DNA of 64,000 bases from Cannabis sativa (taxonomy: Eukaryota; Streptophyta; Magnoliopsida; Rosales; Cannabaceae), in NCBI RefSeq assembly GCF_029168945.1, contig NC_083602.1, forward strand, positions 67,104,600 through 67,168,599, in the 5' to 3' direction. The number at the start of each line of letters is the position of its first letter. Positions within the stretch are counted from its first letter, which is position 1. Below the pieces are notes generated by a model. The model was not told where the DNA came from. It ran no database searches and was given only the letters and a program-made list of their open reading frames with translations. Shown piece by piece: positions 1 through 10,807 of the stretch. A program made the position numbers and the translations under genes.

Positions 1-1629
1 TAACAGAAGACATATCTCTCATATTTTAAAATATGTAATTGAGATAATACAGTATAGACTCTTCTTCAGCAATATAACTTTCTGGTATTTTCAAAATTTA
101 TAAAGTTATAATTCTTCTCTGGTAGAGCTTGAATTATTATAGAATAATTACTCCACCCCCAAAGTAAACACTATCTCATGAAATCTCGAAATGAGTTGGT
201 GAGATACAAGGACAACTGATACACAGTTCCTTAATATCTAACATATAGATCACTTTCATAAATCTTTCTTGAATATCTTCTAATGTTCCCTATTTGATTA
301 CATCTCAGATAGCTCCCACTCAATAGCAGATGTCTGGTTAAACAATACTTTTAACCTCTTATTGTTTAGAGAGTTACCTAGTTGTGACTTTTGTATTAGT
401 CTGAAACTTTAAGTCAAGACTAAGTCATCAACATAGCAGACTAGTATTTGAAGTGAAAAATACATGCCAGAGATAAAGTAATCAAAATTAAGATACCATA
501 AAATTTTATGAGAATTAAGAATTCTAGGTTCAAGTCATTCGAATAAACTGAACTAGAGTTCTCTATCTTATTCTCATAATTCTGATAAGTTATACCTATC
601 CATGTGTATGGTTAGATTTGTTTTTCAGTAGTGTTCTTAAGTACCTATCACAAGTATCAACCTGATGAAGATGGGTATAGAACTTTAAAATTCTCCCACT
701 CAATTAAGGTAGTGTGAAACTTTATCAAAGAACTTTTATAGGTATCAAACTTTTACTTACAATAGTAAAATCGAAATGGAACATACAATCAAGATCAAGA
801 ATTTATATTGATAATAGCTAACTCATTATATTACTTCCATGTTTAAAGAAGATATGTGTTACATAGGGAATTGTGGAATATACTCCACCCCTAAGTATAT
901 ATACATATAGGGTAGTGTGGATAAACTCCACCCCTAAGTATATAGAGATTATGATCCACCCCTAAAGGTTGTAAAGATCATGATTCTCTAAGTGTGATAG
1001 AGTTTATGTGGAGTTGAATACTATCCAGAGTTCATTAGATATAAAAGATCGTTGAACTGCATAGTTTTCTTAACTTTTCTCCACCCCTATCAGATCAAAA
1101 GATCCTTTTATTAAACAAATGCTTAATAATTGTATTAGAATTAACAATTATTAATAAACATAGAAATAATTTCTAGTGTTTATTTAATATAACTCTATGA
1201 AGAGTTGTAAATATTATATAAATTTGCAACAATAAAAACACTTACACATACAAACATATAAATATATTGTGGTAATTATTGATGAAGATAAATAAATGAA
1301 GCTCATTCTCATAAATTGCAATGGTTGAATTTTGAAAATTAAAGGAAACTTTATTAATAATAATGATAAAAATATTGCAACAATATGAGAAAAACAGGGA
1401 TAAATATCCCTAACTAAAATTTGAAATCCAAATTGTCTTTAAACTAAAAACAATTAATTCAAAAATAAATTGAAGAGCTTCATCTTTATCTGGACGATTT
1501 CACCCTTGGTCCAGCTTTCCGATCCAACTCATCTGAGTTCAAGTAGCTTGGCCTATAAGAAGAAGAAAACAAATAAACAAAGTTAGTCCAAAATCATAAA
1601 TCCAATTGGATAATAATTCACTAAAACTC
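1..1629 (-). pseudogene. Decayed pol region of element B
   Basis: No long reading frame survives. Fossils of copia pol can be seen in antisense: TCCACCCCTATCAG near 1080 matches the integrase segment that encodes D-R-G-G-E in element A (about 6553-6566), and the motif around 150-180 resembles the RNase H segment of A near 4660-4680. The segment 1480-1560 could be a remnant just after gag. CCACCCCTAAGTATATA-like text recurs at about 890, 930 and 952 as short local repeats. The region runs off the window edge. I infer that pol was lost in this copy or in its parent; no function is left. Confidence 0.6.
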
Positions 1630-2352
1630 TTAAAGTTTATAAATAGAAATACCTTGTTTCCTTGCAAGAAGTTTAGGACATTGGGGTTTCCAATGACCTT
1701 TCTCATTGCAGTAGAAACACTTTCCCTTAAGTGTAGCATCACCAGAAGGAGCAGCCTTTTTATGCTTCATGGCTTTGGTTCGCTTCTTGGTGTTCTTCCA
1801 CTTCTTCTTCGATTTGGGTTTCGAAGCAGAGGCAACATTTGCTTCAGGTTTGTTCATCCCATTACCATTCCCATGATTATGAGGTTTACTCCCTTTCTTC
1901 TTGGGTCCTCCAATCAAATTTTCACAAGTTTGAAGGTCATTGACTAATTCATGAAAGTCAATTTCCTTCTTATTCATGACATAATTTGAAGTGTATGGTA
2001 GAAATGCTGGAGTTAGGCTACTCAAGATTAGACTTACTTGAGTAGCACTGTCCATTTCAGCAACATGATCCTGGGCTTCTTGGAAATAACTTGCCATGAG
2101 GAGAACATGGTCACGCACGTTTTGATGAGGTTCCATCCGTGCATTAATGTACTTCTTAGTCACGTCAAAGTGTGACTGAAGTGATGCCTTACCGAATAGC
2201 TCATTTAACTTCGTCATAACTTCAGCAGCCTTCTCGGTTTTAGAAAACCGAGTTTTGAGGGTGTCAACCATGCTGGAAAGCATAAAGTATAGAGCTTTGT
2301 CATTTTCTTTCTGCCAACGCTCATACTTTTCTTTCACAACTTTGGATGCATT
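1630..2352 (-). pseudogene. Copia gag, C-terminal part (element B)
   Basis: This open frame encodes about 240 residues of a copia gag/UBN2-type capsid protein, which packs element RNA in virus-like particles. It has the helical core of the gag family, a basic lysine-rich linker, and a CCHC zinc knuckle (C-F-Y-C-N-E-K-G-H-W-K-P-Q-C) near 1670-1720 for RNA binding. A stop codon follows at 1630. The frame is cut at 2352 by insertion of element A. The missing N-terminal part lies at 12695-12842 on the other side, and the two flanks meet in the same frame across the target duplication. The gag differs from that of elements A and G although the LTRs are related. Confidence 0.85.
2348..2352. repeat. 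Target site duplication of A, left copy
   Basis: GCATT here matches ACATT at 12695-12699 in four of five bases. Both abut the LTR ends of element A. Removing A and one copy restores the gag frame of element B, which supports a real duplication with one later mutation. Confidence 0.75.
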
Positions 2353-4240
2353 TTTTGGAAATTATTTTACCAGGATCTTAGATCTACTTACAAGTATGTT
2401 TATTAACACCCTAAATATGAACTTTCTAAAACGATGAAATAAACACATATAAAGTTTAAGAAACCTTACATTGGGTGCAGCGGAATTAAATGACTCCTTC
2501 CGTTCAGATCTCTAACCCTTGTATCCTTTCTGTAGCAGAGTATTATCAAGATCTGAACCTGGATCTCTTTCTCTGAATCTTTGATGTTGAAACTCCTTTG
2601 CTGATGATCTTTCTTCACGATCTTCCTCACTATCATTGAGGTATTGCTTGCTGTGTGTGGGAACTACTCTAATCACTAAGGTGTTTCGAAATTATCAAGG
2701 AATAAGAGAGAGAGAGGGTGGCGGCCAAGGTAGAGAGAGAAAGGCTGAGGTTTTCTGATTCAAAAGTGTAATTTTCCTGAAGCCTTCACTACCTATTTAT
2801 AGCATTCCACTAGGGTTAGGTTTGAATTATTTGGCATTAAAATAACTAAAATATCAGTTTAAAATGCCTACAAAAGTCGCCGGCCACGACTTATTGGGTT
2901 TGGGCCTTGGTTTTTGCAATTTTGCAATTTTAACACTCTTGTATCTGATTTTCTCAAAAATGCCAATTTTCTAATTCAACCATTTAAATGCCAATTCTAA
3001 CTATTTAATATTTATAAATAATTATTAAATAATATTGTCATTTATCATATTTATTAATTGAACCATACAAAGTATCATAATTAACAAATATGCCCCTAAT
3101 AACTCTTTCTTTACAATTTCGCCCTTACTTAGTGAAAATTTCACAAATAGACATAGTCTAATTTGAGAATTATAATTGATTAATCAAAACCAATTACACG
3201 AGTCTTACAAAAAATATTATCTCAACTAGTGCGGGGACCATGGGTCTTTATAACCGAGCTTCCAATAAGTAGATCAAGAATTTATCACTAAAATTCACTA
3301 ACTTATTAATTCTTTGTTGAATCCACGTATAGAACTTAGAATTGCACTCTCAGTATATAGAATGCTCTATATGTTCCACCATATAGACGCATCATTAGTT
3401 ATCCATTGTTATAATCCTAATTTGATCAATGATCCTCTATATGAATGATCTACAATGTAAAGGGATTAGATTACCGTAACACCCTGCTATGTATCTTATC
3501 CTTAAAACACTTGACCCCGTATAAATGATATTTCAGCTTATGTGAAATGAGTACTCCCCAATTTATGTTCGTTTGGTCAAGCTCGAAGGAGATCATCCTT
3601 TGCTTACTATTCGCCAGATAGAAGCTATAGATTCCATGTTTATGTTAGCGCTCCCACTCAATTGCACTACCGTGTTCCCAAAATGTACGTATCACCCTGA
3701 CCTAAAAGTAGGCTTAACTAACAAATCAAAGAACACGAATAGCCTTTCAAGATTGAGCCTAATCATAACAGGATTAAGAACATTTGATCTAGGATCAACT
3801 TGGCGATATTGACATGAATAGATTTTACGGTAAGTTTAATTAAATCTAAGTCAAAGTTCAATATTGGTCCCTTCCGATGCATACTCCATGCATCCAACCT
3901 GAGCTTTACTTTAACCAATGTTCTGGAAAGAACATAGCATTTCTCCAAATGCAAGTAAACTCTTGTTGTAGATTATCATATCAGTAAAATCCTGTGTCTG
4001 ATAAATCTAGGAACTTTATTCACATAGTCATGTTTACTTTCCAATGTGATGACAACACAATAAACAGGATCAAGTATGTGAAAAGGGTTTAAGATGAATT
4101 TATAAATCAAATAGACAAGAAATTGATAAAGTGAACCAAAACATACACAAATGAATGAAAAATACTTATGTTTCTTTATTGATGTTGAATAAAATAGATT
4201 ACATTGAAATGGAGTTTTATTTAGGGCATAAAACCCAACA
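2353..4240 (-). repeat. 3' LTR of element A
   Basis: Read on the minus strand it begins TGTTGGGTTTTATGCCC and ends near TTTCCAAAA; the usual terminal CCAACA is mutated at the left edge (TTTTGG in place of TGTTGG). Length is 1888 bp, matching 10808-12694. It carries an inverted TATA box (CTATTTATAGC, near 2795). A 79-codon frame antisense to the element (3573-3812) recurs in several LTR copies, but I do not call it a gene. Confidence 0.92.
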
Positions 4241-4256
4241 AACTCCCACTTGCACT
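4241..4256 (-). other. Polypurine tract of element A
   Basis: On the minus strand AAGTGGGAGTT directly precedes the 3' LTR. This is the expected plus-strand DNA primer of a retroelement. The same tract is present in D (24328), E (36863-36877) and G (54141-54151). Confidence 0.85.
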
Positions 4257-4269
4257 AATATAAAACTAA

Positions 4270-4983
4270 TCAGTACATATCAATTAATCTTAAATTCTGA
4301 TGGTGCTTTTCAAAGGCTGTCACGGCCAGGACTTTGGTAAATGGATCAGCTAGGTTGTCCTCTGTGTCAACTTTCTCAACTAGTACATCCCCTCTTTCCA
4401 CGTATTCTCTGATAATGTGATACTTCCTTTCAATGTGTTTGCTTCTCTTGTGGCTTCGAGGTTCTTTACTGTTTGCTATTGCTCCATTGTTATCACAAAG
4501 TAAGACCAGAGGCTTTTCCATTCCAGGAACGACACCTATACTGGTGAAGAACTTTCTTAGCCAGACAAGTTCTTTAGCAGCTTTAGCTGCAGCTATGTAT
4601 TCAACTTCCATAGTTGATTCCGATATCGCGGTTTGTTTAGCACTTCTCCAAACCACTGCTCCACCCCCAAGAGTAAACACCATCCCAGATGTAGATTTCC
4701 TGTCTTCAAGACTTGCCTGGAAATCTGAATCAGTGTAGCCTATGGGATTTAAAGTACCACCCTTGTAGACTAACACAAGATTCCTTGTACTCTTTAAGTA
4801 TTTCAGAATATACTTAACTGCATTCCAATGTCCATGTCCTGGATTAGACTGATACCTGCTCACGATTCCCACTGCATAGCATATATCAGGTCTAGTGCAT
4901 AACATTGCATACATTAGACTTCCAACTGCAGAGGCATAGGGAATTTTCGCTATGTCCTCTATCTCTTGAGGATCAGTCGGAAA
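4270..4983 (-). pseudogene. RNase H domain of pol, element A
   Basis: This is the C-terminal part of copia pol, which degrades the RNA strand during reverse transcription. Visible marks are Y-T-D-S-D-F (first catalytic Asp), T-M-E-V-E-Y (Glu), L-L-C-D-N-N-G-A (Asp) and N-L-A-D-P-F-T-K, all in good order, ending ...L-R-L-I-D-M-Y and a stop at 4270. The frame is the same as the RT segment upstream but is separated from it by an in-frame TAG at about 4984-4986. The domain by itself looks well preserved. Confidence 0.88.
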
Positions 4984-5601
4984 CTAATCCTTAGATAGAC
5001 GAAAACCATATCTAGAAGGCATGTTTGCCCCATTGGTGTTATTCATGGAGAATCTCTTTAAGACTTTGCCTATGTAGGTTGTTTGAGAGAGAGCAAGAGA
5101 TCTGTTCTTCCGGTTTCTGATAATCTGAATACCAAGAACATAGGCTGCTTCACCCAAATCTTTCATATCGAATTGAGTGTTGAGCCATTCCTTGATGTGA
5201 GTCATTTTCTTGACATTGTTTCCAATAATCAAAATGTCATCAACATAAAGGACCAAGAATACTACTATTTGGTCTTCCTTGAGTTGGTAAACACAAGGTT
5301 CATCTTCATTCTGAAGAAAGCCGCAGGTCTTGATGATTTCATCAAACCTTTTGTTCCATGAGCGAGAAGCTTGCTTAAGTCCATAGATAGACCTATTTAA
5401 TTTGCAAACTTTCTTTTCCTGCCCAGGAAGAACATAACCTTCTGGTTGCTCCATATAGATGGTGTCTTCAAGTACCCCATTAAGGAAGGCAGTCTTGACA
5501 TCCATTTGCCAGATTTCATAATCGAAAGCAGCAGCTATGGAGAGAAGAATTCGGATGGATTTGAGCATGGCAACAGGACTAAATGTTTCCTCATAGTCCA
5601 C
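4984..5601 (-). pseudogene. Reverse transcriptase core, element A
   Basis: This frame covers the palm of a copia reverse transcriptase, which copies element RNA to DNA. Seen are Q-M-D-V-K-T-A-F-L-N-G (first catalytic Asp), Y-G-L-K-Q-A-S-R-S-W, and L-Y-V-D-D-I-L-I-I-G with the catalytic Asp pair. The wording is typical of Tork/Angela copia lineages. A TAG nonsense codon ends the frame at 4984 just before the RNase H part; element G has a sense codon there. The upstream N-terminal RT sits in another frame (5535-5882), so at least one frameshift lies near 5590. Confidence 0.9.
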
Positions 5602-6199
5602 GCCTTCTCTTTGGGTATAACCTTGGCTACAAGTCTAGCTTTAAAAGTTTCGACTTCGCCTCCAGCTCCTCTTTTCTTCTTGTAAACCCACTTGCATCCT
5701 ATCGGATGATAGTCGTCAGGTGCGTCTACATATTCCCAGACTTTGTTCTTTTTCATGGAATCCATTTCTGAATCCATGCCGGCCGACCATCGTTTCCGTT
5801 GCGGACTAGCCATTGCCTGTTTATAGGTTAATGGATCGTCTTCAATACCGTCACCTACAACCATATTGATTTCACCATCCAAGCCATAACTAGCAGGTTT
5901 TGTTGAAACTCTCCCACTACGACGAGGTACGGTGGTCTTCTGAACAGAAACTTTAGTAGTAGATTTCTCAGTTTGTTCAATGAGGGAGTGGGATTGTCTT
6001 CTTCACGAGTGGAAGAGGACGGAACATTGGAAGGACTTATATCTGATAGCAATTCCTCTAGAACAACTTTACTTTTCGGTTTGTAGTCTTTAATATAGTT
6101 CTCTTCAAGGAAAGTAGCATTTGTAGAAACAAACACTTTGTTATCCTTGTGACTATAAAATAGTCCACCCCTAGTCTCTTTAGAATTTCCGACAAACAT
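5602..6199 (-). pseudogene. Integrase tail and RT N-terminus, element A
   Basis: Two overlapping frames (5855-6199 and 5535-5882) carry the linker between integrase and RT: M-F-V-G-N-S-K-E-T-R-G-G (end of integrase), an acidic Ser/Pro-rich linker, then W-E-Y-V and I-G-C-K-W-V-Y-K-K-K (start of RT). Frame changes near 6190, near 5900 and near 5590 show three small indels relative to an intact polyprotein. G carries the same segment at about 52200-52810 with different breaks, so the damage in A is partly private. Confidence 0.8.
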
Positions 6200-7314
6200 G
6201 CATACTCCGTACGTGATTCAAGTTTGCCTTCTTTCTTTCTTAAGACATGAGCAGGGCACCCCCAAATTCTGTAATGGCGTAAACTAGGTGTACGACCATT
6301 CCAAAGTTCGACGGGTGTCTTAGGGACTGCTTTAGATGGAACAACATTTAAAATGTCATTTGCCATCTGTATAGCATATCCCCAGAAGGACGTAGACAGA
6401 GTTGAATAACTCAGCATAGACCTAACCATTTCCAAAAGAGTGCGATTTCTTCTTTCTGCAACTCCATTTTGTTGTGGAGTGCTTGGGGCAGTGTATTGGG
6501 ATTCAATTCCAAGTTCAATTAAATGATCTTTGAACTGCATATCCATATATTCTCCACCCCTATCAGTTCGCAAGATCTTTAATGATTTACCTAATTGGTT
6601 TTGGGCCAAAGCATGAAACTCCTGAAACTTTTCAAACGTTTCAGATTTCTTTTGCATTAGGTAAAGAAAACTGTATCTAGAGAAATCATCAATGAAAGTG
6701 ACAAAATACTCATAACCACCTCGGGCTTTGACATTCAAAGGTCTGCAGACATCGGAATGCACTAACCCTAGAGGGATTTTGGCACACTCTCCCTTTGCAG
6801 AGAAAGAACGTTTAGTCATTTTTCCTTCTAGGTAGGACTCGCATACTGGCAGTTCACCTAAGACGACATTTTTCAATGGACCGCCTTTGGTTAGCCTATT
6901 GAGTCTATCAAAGCCTATATGACCTAAACGTAAATGCCATAGATAAGTTTGATCATCATTATCAATCTCTTTTCTTTTGAGGTTTCTAGGTCTAGCTACA
7001 TTGAAAAGTTCACTATTTAGTGAGATTTGAGCATTCGGTCTTAAAACATAAAGCCCTTGTTCCATTGTAGCAGCACATATTTGAAATTCATTACGAGAAA
7101 TTGAACAATTTGTACTCAAAAAATTCAATATATAAGTTTGTGTTTGCAAACATGAGACACTAATCAAGTTTCTACTAAAGTTTGGAATAAATAAAACATT
7201 TTCTAAAATTAAAAATCTTTGTTGAAACTTGATGCGGGCTTTTCCTCTAGCTTTGACCGATACTAATTCGCCATTGCCAACTTTAAGCTTTAACTCTCCC
7301 GAGCATTTTCCCAA
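6200..7314 (-). pseudogene. Integrase domain, element A
   Basis: Copia integrase joins element DNA to the chromosome. The zinc-binding region reads L-W-H-L-R-L-G-H (two His) but the expected C-x-x-C is C-E-S-Y, so one Cys is lost. The catalytic triad can be seen: Asp in V-H-S-D-V, Asp in R-T-D-R-G-G-E-Y, Glu in G-V-A-E-R-R-N-R. The G usually found after H-S-D-V-C is R here. The frame is shifted relative to the gag-protease frame near 7300 and breaks again near 6190. No intact integrase can be made from this copy. Confidence 0.88.
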
Positions 7315-7898
7315 GTTTCAAGCAACTGCAGTGAAGAACATACATGGTTAGTAGACCCAGAATCAACAATCCAGACGGATTTGTCGTTCTCTAAAACACA
7401 TGATTCAAAGACAAAAGCATTACCTTCGTTTGAATTGTTTAGAAGCCTGGGACATCGTTCTTCATGATGTCCCTTTTCATTACAATTCGAACATAGAAGA
7501 TTGTGTCTGATAATTGTACTTGAAGAAGCAGCTTTGCTAGATCCTTCATACCTAGTCCTTTTCCTCTGATTATGAATTGCAAACCCAGGGGGACCTATTG
7601 CAATCAGATTCCGTTCATGGGCTCGTAATTCTGCTTCGAGCTTGTCCATGTCGGAGGAGTTAGAATTGTTGATCATGTAAGAGATAACAAATTCATTATA
7701 CTCCGGAGCAAGACTATTAAGGATGAGTTGGACCCATTGTTCTCTTGATAAATTAATTCCCAGTAGATTTGCCTTTCGGAACTTCAGATTCATCATCAAC
7801 AGGTGCGAGTTTATGCAACTACCAGGATGCATTTTCACACTATAGAGTTCTTTTGCTAAGATAGTAACTAGGAGAGGATCGGGGTGAGGGTTATTCAT
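7290..7898 (-). pseudogene. Truncated gag plus protease start, element A
   Basis: This frame holds the C-terminal half of a copia gag, a CCHC knuckle (C-S-N-C-N-E-K-G-H-H-E-E-R-C) and the aspartic protease start (V-D-S-G-S-T-N-H). I choose the ATG at 7898-7896 because element G has the same ATG and following residues; the frame is open to an ATG at 7958. The first 100 or so residues of a normal copia gag (the W-containing N-terminal part seen in B and F) are missing, in both A and G, so the deletion is older than both copies. The frame is interrupted near 7300. Confidence 0.78.
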
Positions 7899-8050
7899 AA
7901 TGACACTACAACACATCAATAAAACAGAAGTAAGGTTTTGGCTCATAAATTCACACACAATTCAGAAAATAACAAGTAATGACATATGTTATAGAAATAC
8001 TAAATCTAACATAGTTTATTTTCCAAGGTCTTTCAACAAACTGATACAGT

Positions 8051-8187
8051 GTCCCGTTTAGGCGAGAGTCAAAGCATCATCCATTGAATAGAGTTGTCAG
8101 CTCATCTAAAATGATAACCATTCTAGCAACTTTTTATTCGATCAAGATTGGAATTCAGCGTTGTCCCGTTTAGGCGAGAGTCAAGGC
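8051..8187 (-). promoter_or_regulatory. Twin 25-mer leader motif, element A
   Basis: Two near-identical 25-base motifs (sense core CTCTCGCCTAAACGGGAC) sit at 8051-8075 and 8163-8187, 112 bp apart, shortly before gag. The same pair recurs in B, D, E and G. The role is unknown; RNA packaging, dimerisation or translation control is inference. Confidence 0.65.
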
Positions 8188-9253
8188 AATTCTATCTTAT
8201 GAGCTTCCACCATTGTTTCATAATTTGCAAGTCAAGTATGGTCGCCACCATTAGGGTGATTTATACCATACAAAAAACTTACAAACTACTTATCTTTCGA
8301 GATTAAACGGTGCGAAATTGCTAATGAACGTTCCTCCATTAGGGAGGATTACTCACTAAAGCAAACGCGGTGTAAAACCAACAATGGAGATCGAATGTCT
8401 CTTGATCAAAAGCTCATTATTTAAAAATAATATATGTATTTTGTATAATCATTTTATTCGATATTATAATAATGAAAAATTACAAACTAAAGTTGGTTTA
8501 AATAAAAAATCAACTTTAATTAATTTTCAATTATTATTTAATTCGAATAAATATCGAACAAGTTCCATAATATAATAATGACAAATTACAAATCAAAGTT
8601 GGTTTAAATAAAAAAAAAATCAACTTTAATTAAATTTCAATTATTATTTAAATTCAAAAAATAAATTCGAATTAAAATGGAACAAATTTGAAAATATCTT
8701 GTTTAAGTTTTTTTAGAATAATCTAAAAAATCAACTTAAATATCTTTCAAATCAGATTTAATTAAATTAAAATTAAGTTGTAACCACTTAATTTGCAGAT
8801 ATTCTATTTTAAGTTAATATTCGAAAAGATATTAACCTAAAAAATATCTATAATATTCCATTTTAAGTTAATATTCGAAAAGATATTAAGTTAAAAAATA
8901 TCTAAAGAATCTTAATAACCAATGCCTAAAATTCCTCAACTTAATTTTGAAATTTTAAATCAAAAAGATATTCAGATTTAAGTTGGTTAGTTGTAGATAA
9001 CTAAATATCAACTTAAATAAGAATATTTAATGAAAAATTTAAATTAAGCTTCAGAAAGAATCTAGATGGTTATAATTCTATATTTAATTAAATACAAGAA
9101 AATACATATAGTTTAGCTTAGAATATAAAATTCTTAAACTATGGTTTTCTTAAAATTAATTTCAAAATAAATGAAATTAATTATGTTGCTAATCAATTTT
9201 ATTAGGTTAAACTAGTGTAATTAACCTAGTACAGTTATTCAAATCAGGCAAAT

Positions 9254-9345
9254 GGGCCTTCACAATTGGGGTGGTTCATGTGAGGGGGTGCTGGGTTCAG
9301 TATGTCGTACCCACTTCTATGGCTCCCAACTCTCACACAAGGCCC
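9254..9345 (-). promoter_or_regulatory. 92-nt three-tier stem-loop in leader, element A
   Basis: Sense arms are GGGCCTT with AAGGCCC (outer, 9339-9345 and 9254-9260), TGTGAG with CTCACA (middle; window positions 9332-9337 and 9279-9284) and TGGGT with ACCCA (inner; 9309-9313 and 9292-9296). The same three tiers and length occur in B, C, E and G. The fold is read from complementarity only. Confidence 0.6.
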
Positions 9346-10410
9346 AAAAGAGAGGAATTTAACCTTAAAATGAACAACTGTTATTAATTGAATATGCCCA
9401 ATAACTAAATGGGCCTAAATAAAATCTATCAAGAACTATGACATTTTATTTAGCAACAACAACCTATATGCATCTATAATGAAATTAAACACATAGGCTC
9501 ACACAGGCACACTTTGGATGGGTCCTATCATGTTGCTAGGTCATACACAGATGAAAGAAGATTGTAAATATACCTGTTACAAATTATTTACTTGACCAAG
9601 GGAGCCATCAGATCATTAGATCTGGCAAAAAGTAACCATGGCTATTTGCAATCAAGTAATAATAGGTTTTGAAAACTTACAAACAAGCTAAAACACATAC
9701 TCCTGCAACAAGGTTAGTTGGATAGTTGGATGTAGGATTTATTTAATTTTAAATAAATAAATAATTTCGAAATAATAATTAAATAAATAAAAAAAAATTC
9801 AAAAATTTTAAAAAATTTTGAAAAAAAAATTCGAAATAAAAAAAAATTTAAATTTAAAATTAAACCTACATTTTTGAAAAATTAGGTTTCAACCAACCTA
9901 AATATCATTTCAAAATTTGCTAACTACTTTTAAAATTTAAATGTTATTTTATAAATAAAACATTAAAAAAGATAAATGAATATCTTTTTCAGATTTTAAA
10001 TGTAATTTAAATAAATAAAATAACAAAATTTAAAAGTTAGCAAAATATCTTACATCTATTTAAAATTACATGATTATAGTTATCTTATTTTAAATTTAAA
10101 TAAGGTCAAATTATTTAAAAAAATTAATTTAAAATATTTAAATCTGACCTTAAATTTAAAAATAAGATAAGATATAATCAAATTTAAAAATAAGATAGAT
10201 TATTAAGCAAAAAAAGATAGATACTAACTATTTTTAAATTCAAATTACACTAATATCATGAATTAAATTTAAAAAATATTAAATTAATTCATTATGATAA
10301 TTAGAGTTGAATTAGGAATAGTAATAGTATAAATACAGAACTACACAATAAATCGAAAGTTAATTCCATGAAAAAACATGAAAAAACGAAAAAAAACGAA
10401 AAAATTGCAA

Positions 10411-10530
10411 GCTGTACGGACGGGATGCAGTGCATACCCGTCCGCTCGCATATGCAGGGTGCCTGGCCGAGTTTGCTCGGCGGATGCGTGTCGCGCATGA
10501 TTTCCGCGCGCGCAGGTGGGTTTCAGCACA
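10411..10530 (-). promoter_or_regulatory. GC-rich hairpin cluster near primer site, element A
   Basis: A GC-rich patch in AT-rich surroundings. Hairpins: 10417-10444 (12-bp stem, one bulged base, loop AGT) and 10466-10481 (GCCGAG, loop TTTG, CTCGGC). The second recurs in B and C with other loops. Short open frames over this patch are by-products of its GC content. Confidence 0.6.
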
Positions 10531-10788
10531 ACCCCGATTTTTTCGAATCTCCAAAAAATCATAACTAATTCAAATTAAATAGAAATTGAGTTCTGTAAAA
10601 AAGTAACTTGCTTAATTTTTTCCATACTATCCAATAAAAATAATTCCAGAAACAGATATTCAATTATTTTTCACGAAAATTCACAAACACCAATCAATCA
10701 TCAAATAACACTCAATACAACATGATACCATCCAAAAAACATCAAACAATCGTTTTAAAGTACAAATTTCTTGCAAGCAAATCAATTA

Positions 10789-10805
10789 CCATGGCTCTGA
10801 GGCCA
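10789..10805 (-). promoter_or_regulatory. Primer binding site of element A
   Basis: On the minus strand TGGCCTCAGAGCCATGG, two bases from the 5' LTR. It resembles the initiator methionine tRNA site TGGTATCAGAGC but differs at two positions, as in B and E. Confidence 0.8.
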
Positions 10806-10807
10806 GT

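Larger units (their letters stand above)
7899..10788 (-). other. Long untranslated leader of element A
   Basis: About 2.9 kb lie between primer site and gag, with no frame I accept as coding. Most is very AT-rich and low in complexity. Conserved islands interrupt it: twin 25-mers (8051-8187), a hairpin-bearing block 8330-8385 (CCATTAGGGAGG text), the 92-nt stem-loop (9254-9345) and a GC-rich hairpin cluster (10411-10530). All but the last are also conserved in sequence in leaders of other copies. Confidence 0.75.

Noticed and set aside
3573..3812. 79-codon frame antisense to the LTR, also at 12026-12265, 29032-29271 and 37297-37536
   Set aside because: It recurs because the LTRs are copies of each other. 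It is broken in D and altered in G, has no recognisable domain, and no sign of coding constraint can be judged without a substitution test.
8051..8187. CRISPR-like array from regularly spaced 25-mers
   Set aside because: Only two units per leader, with conserved rather than unique spacers, inside a plant retrotransposon.
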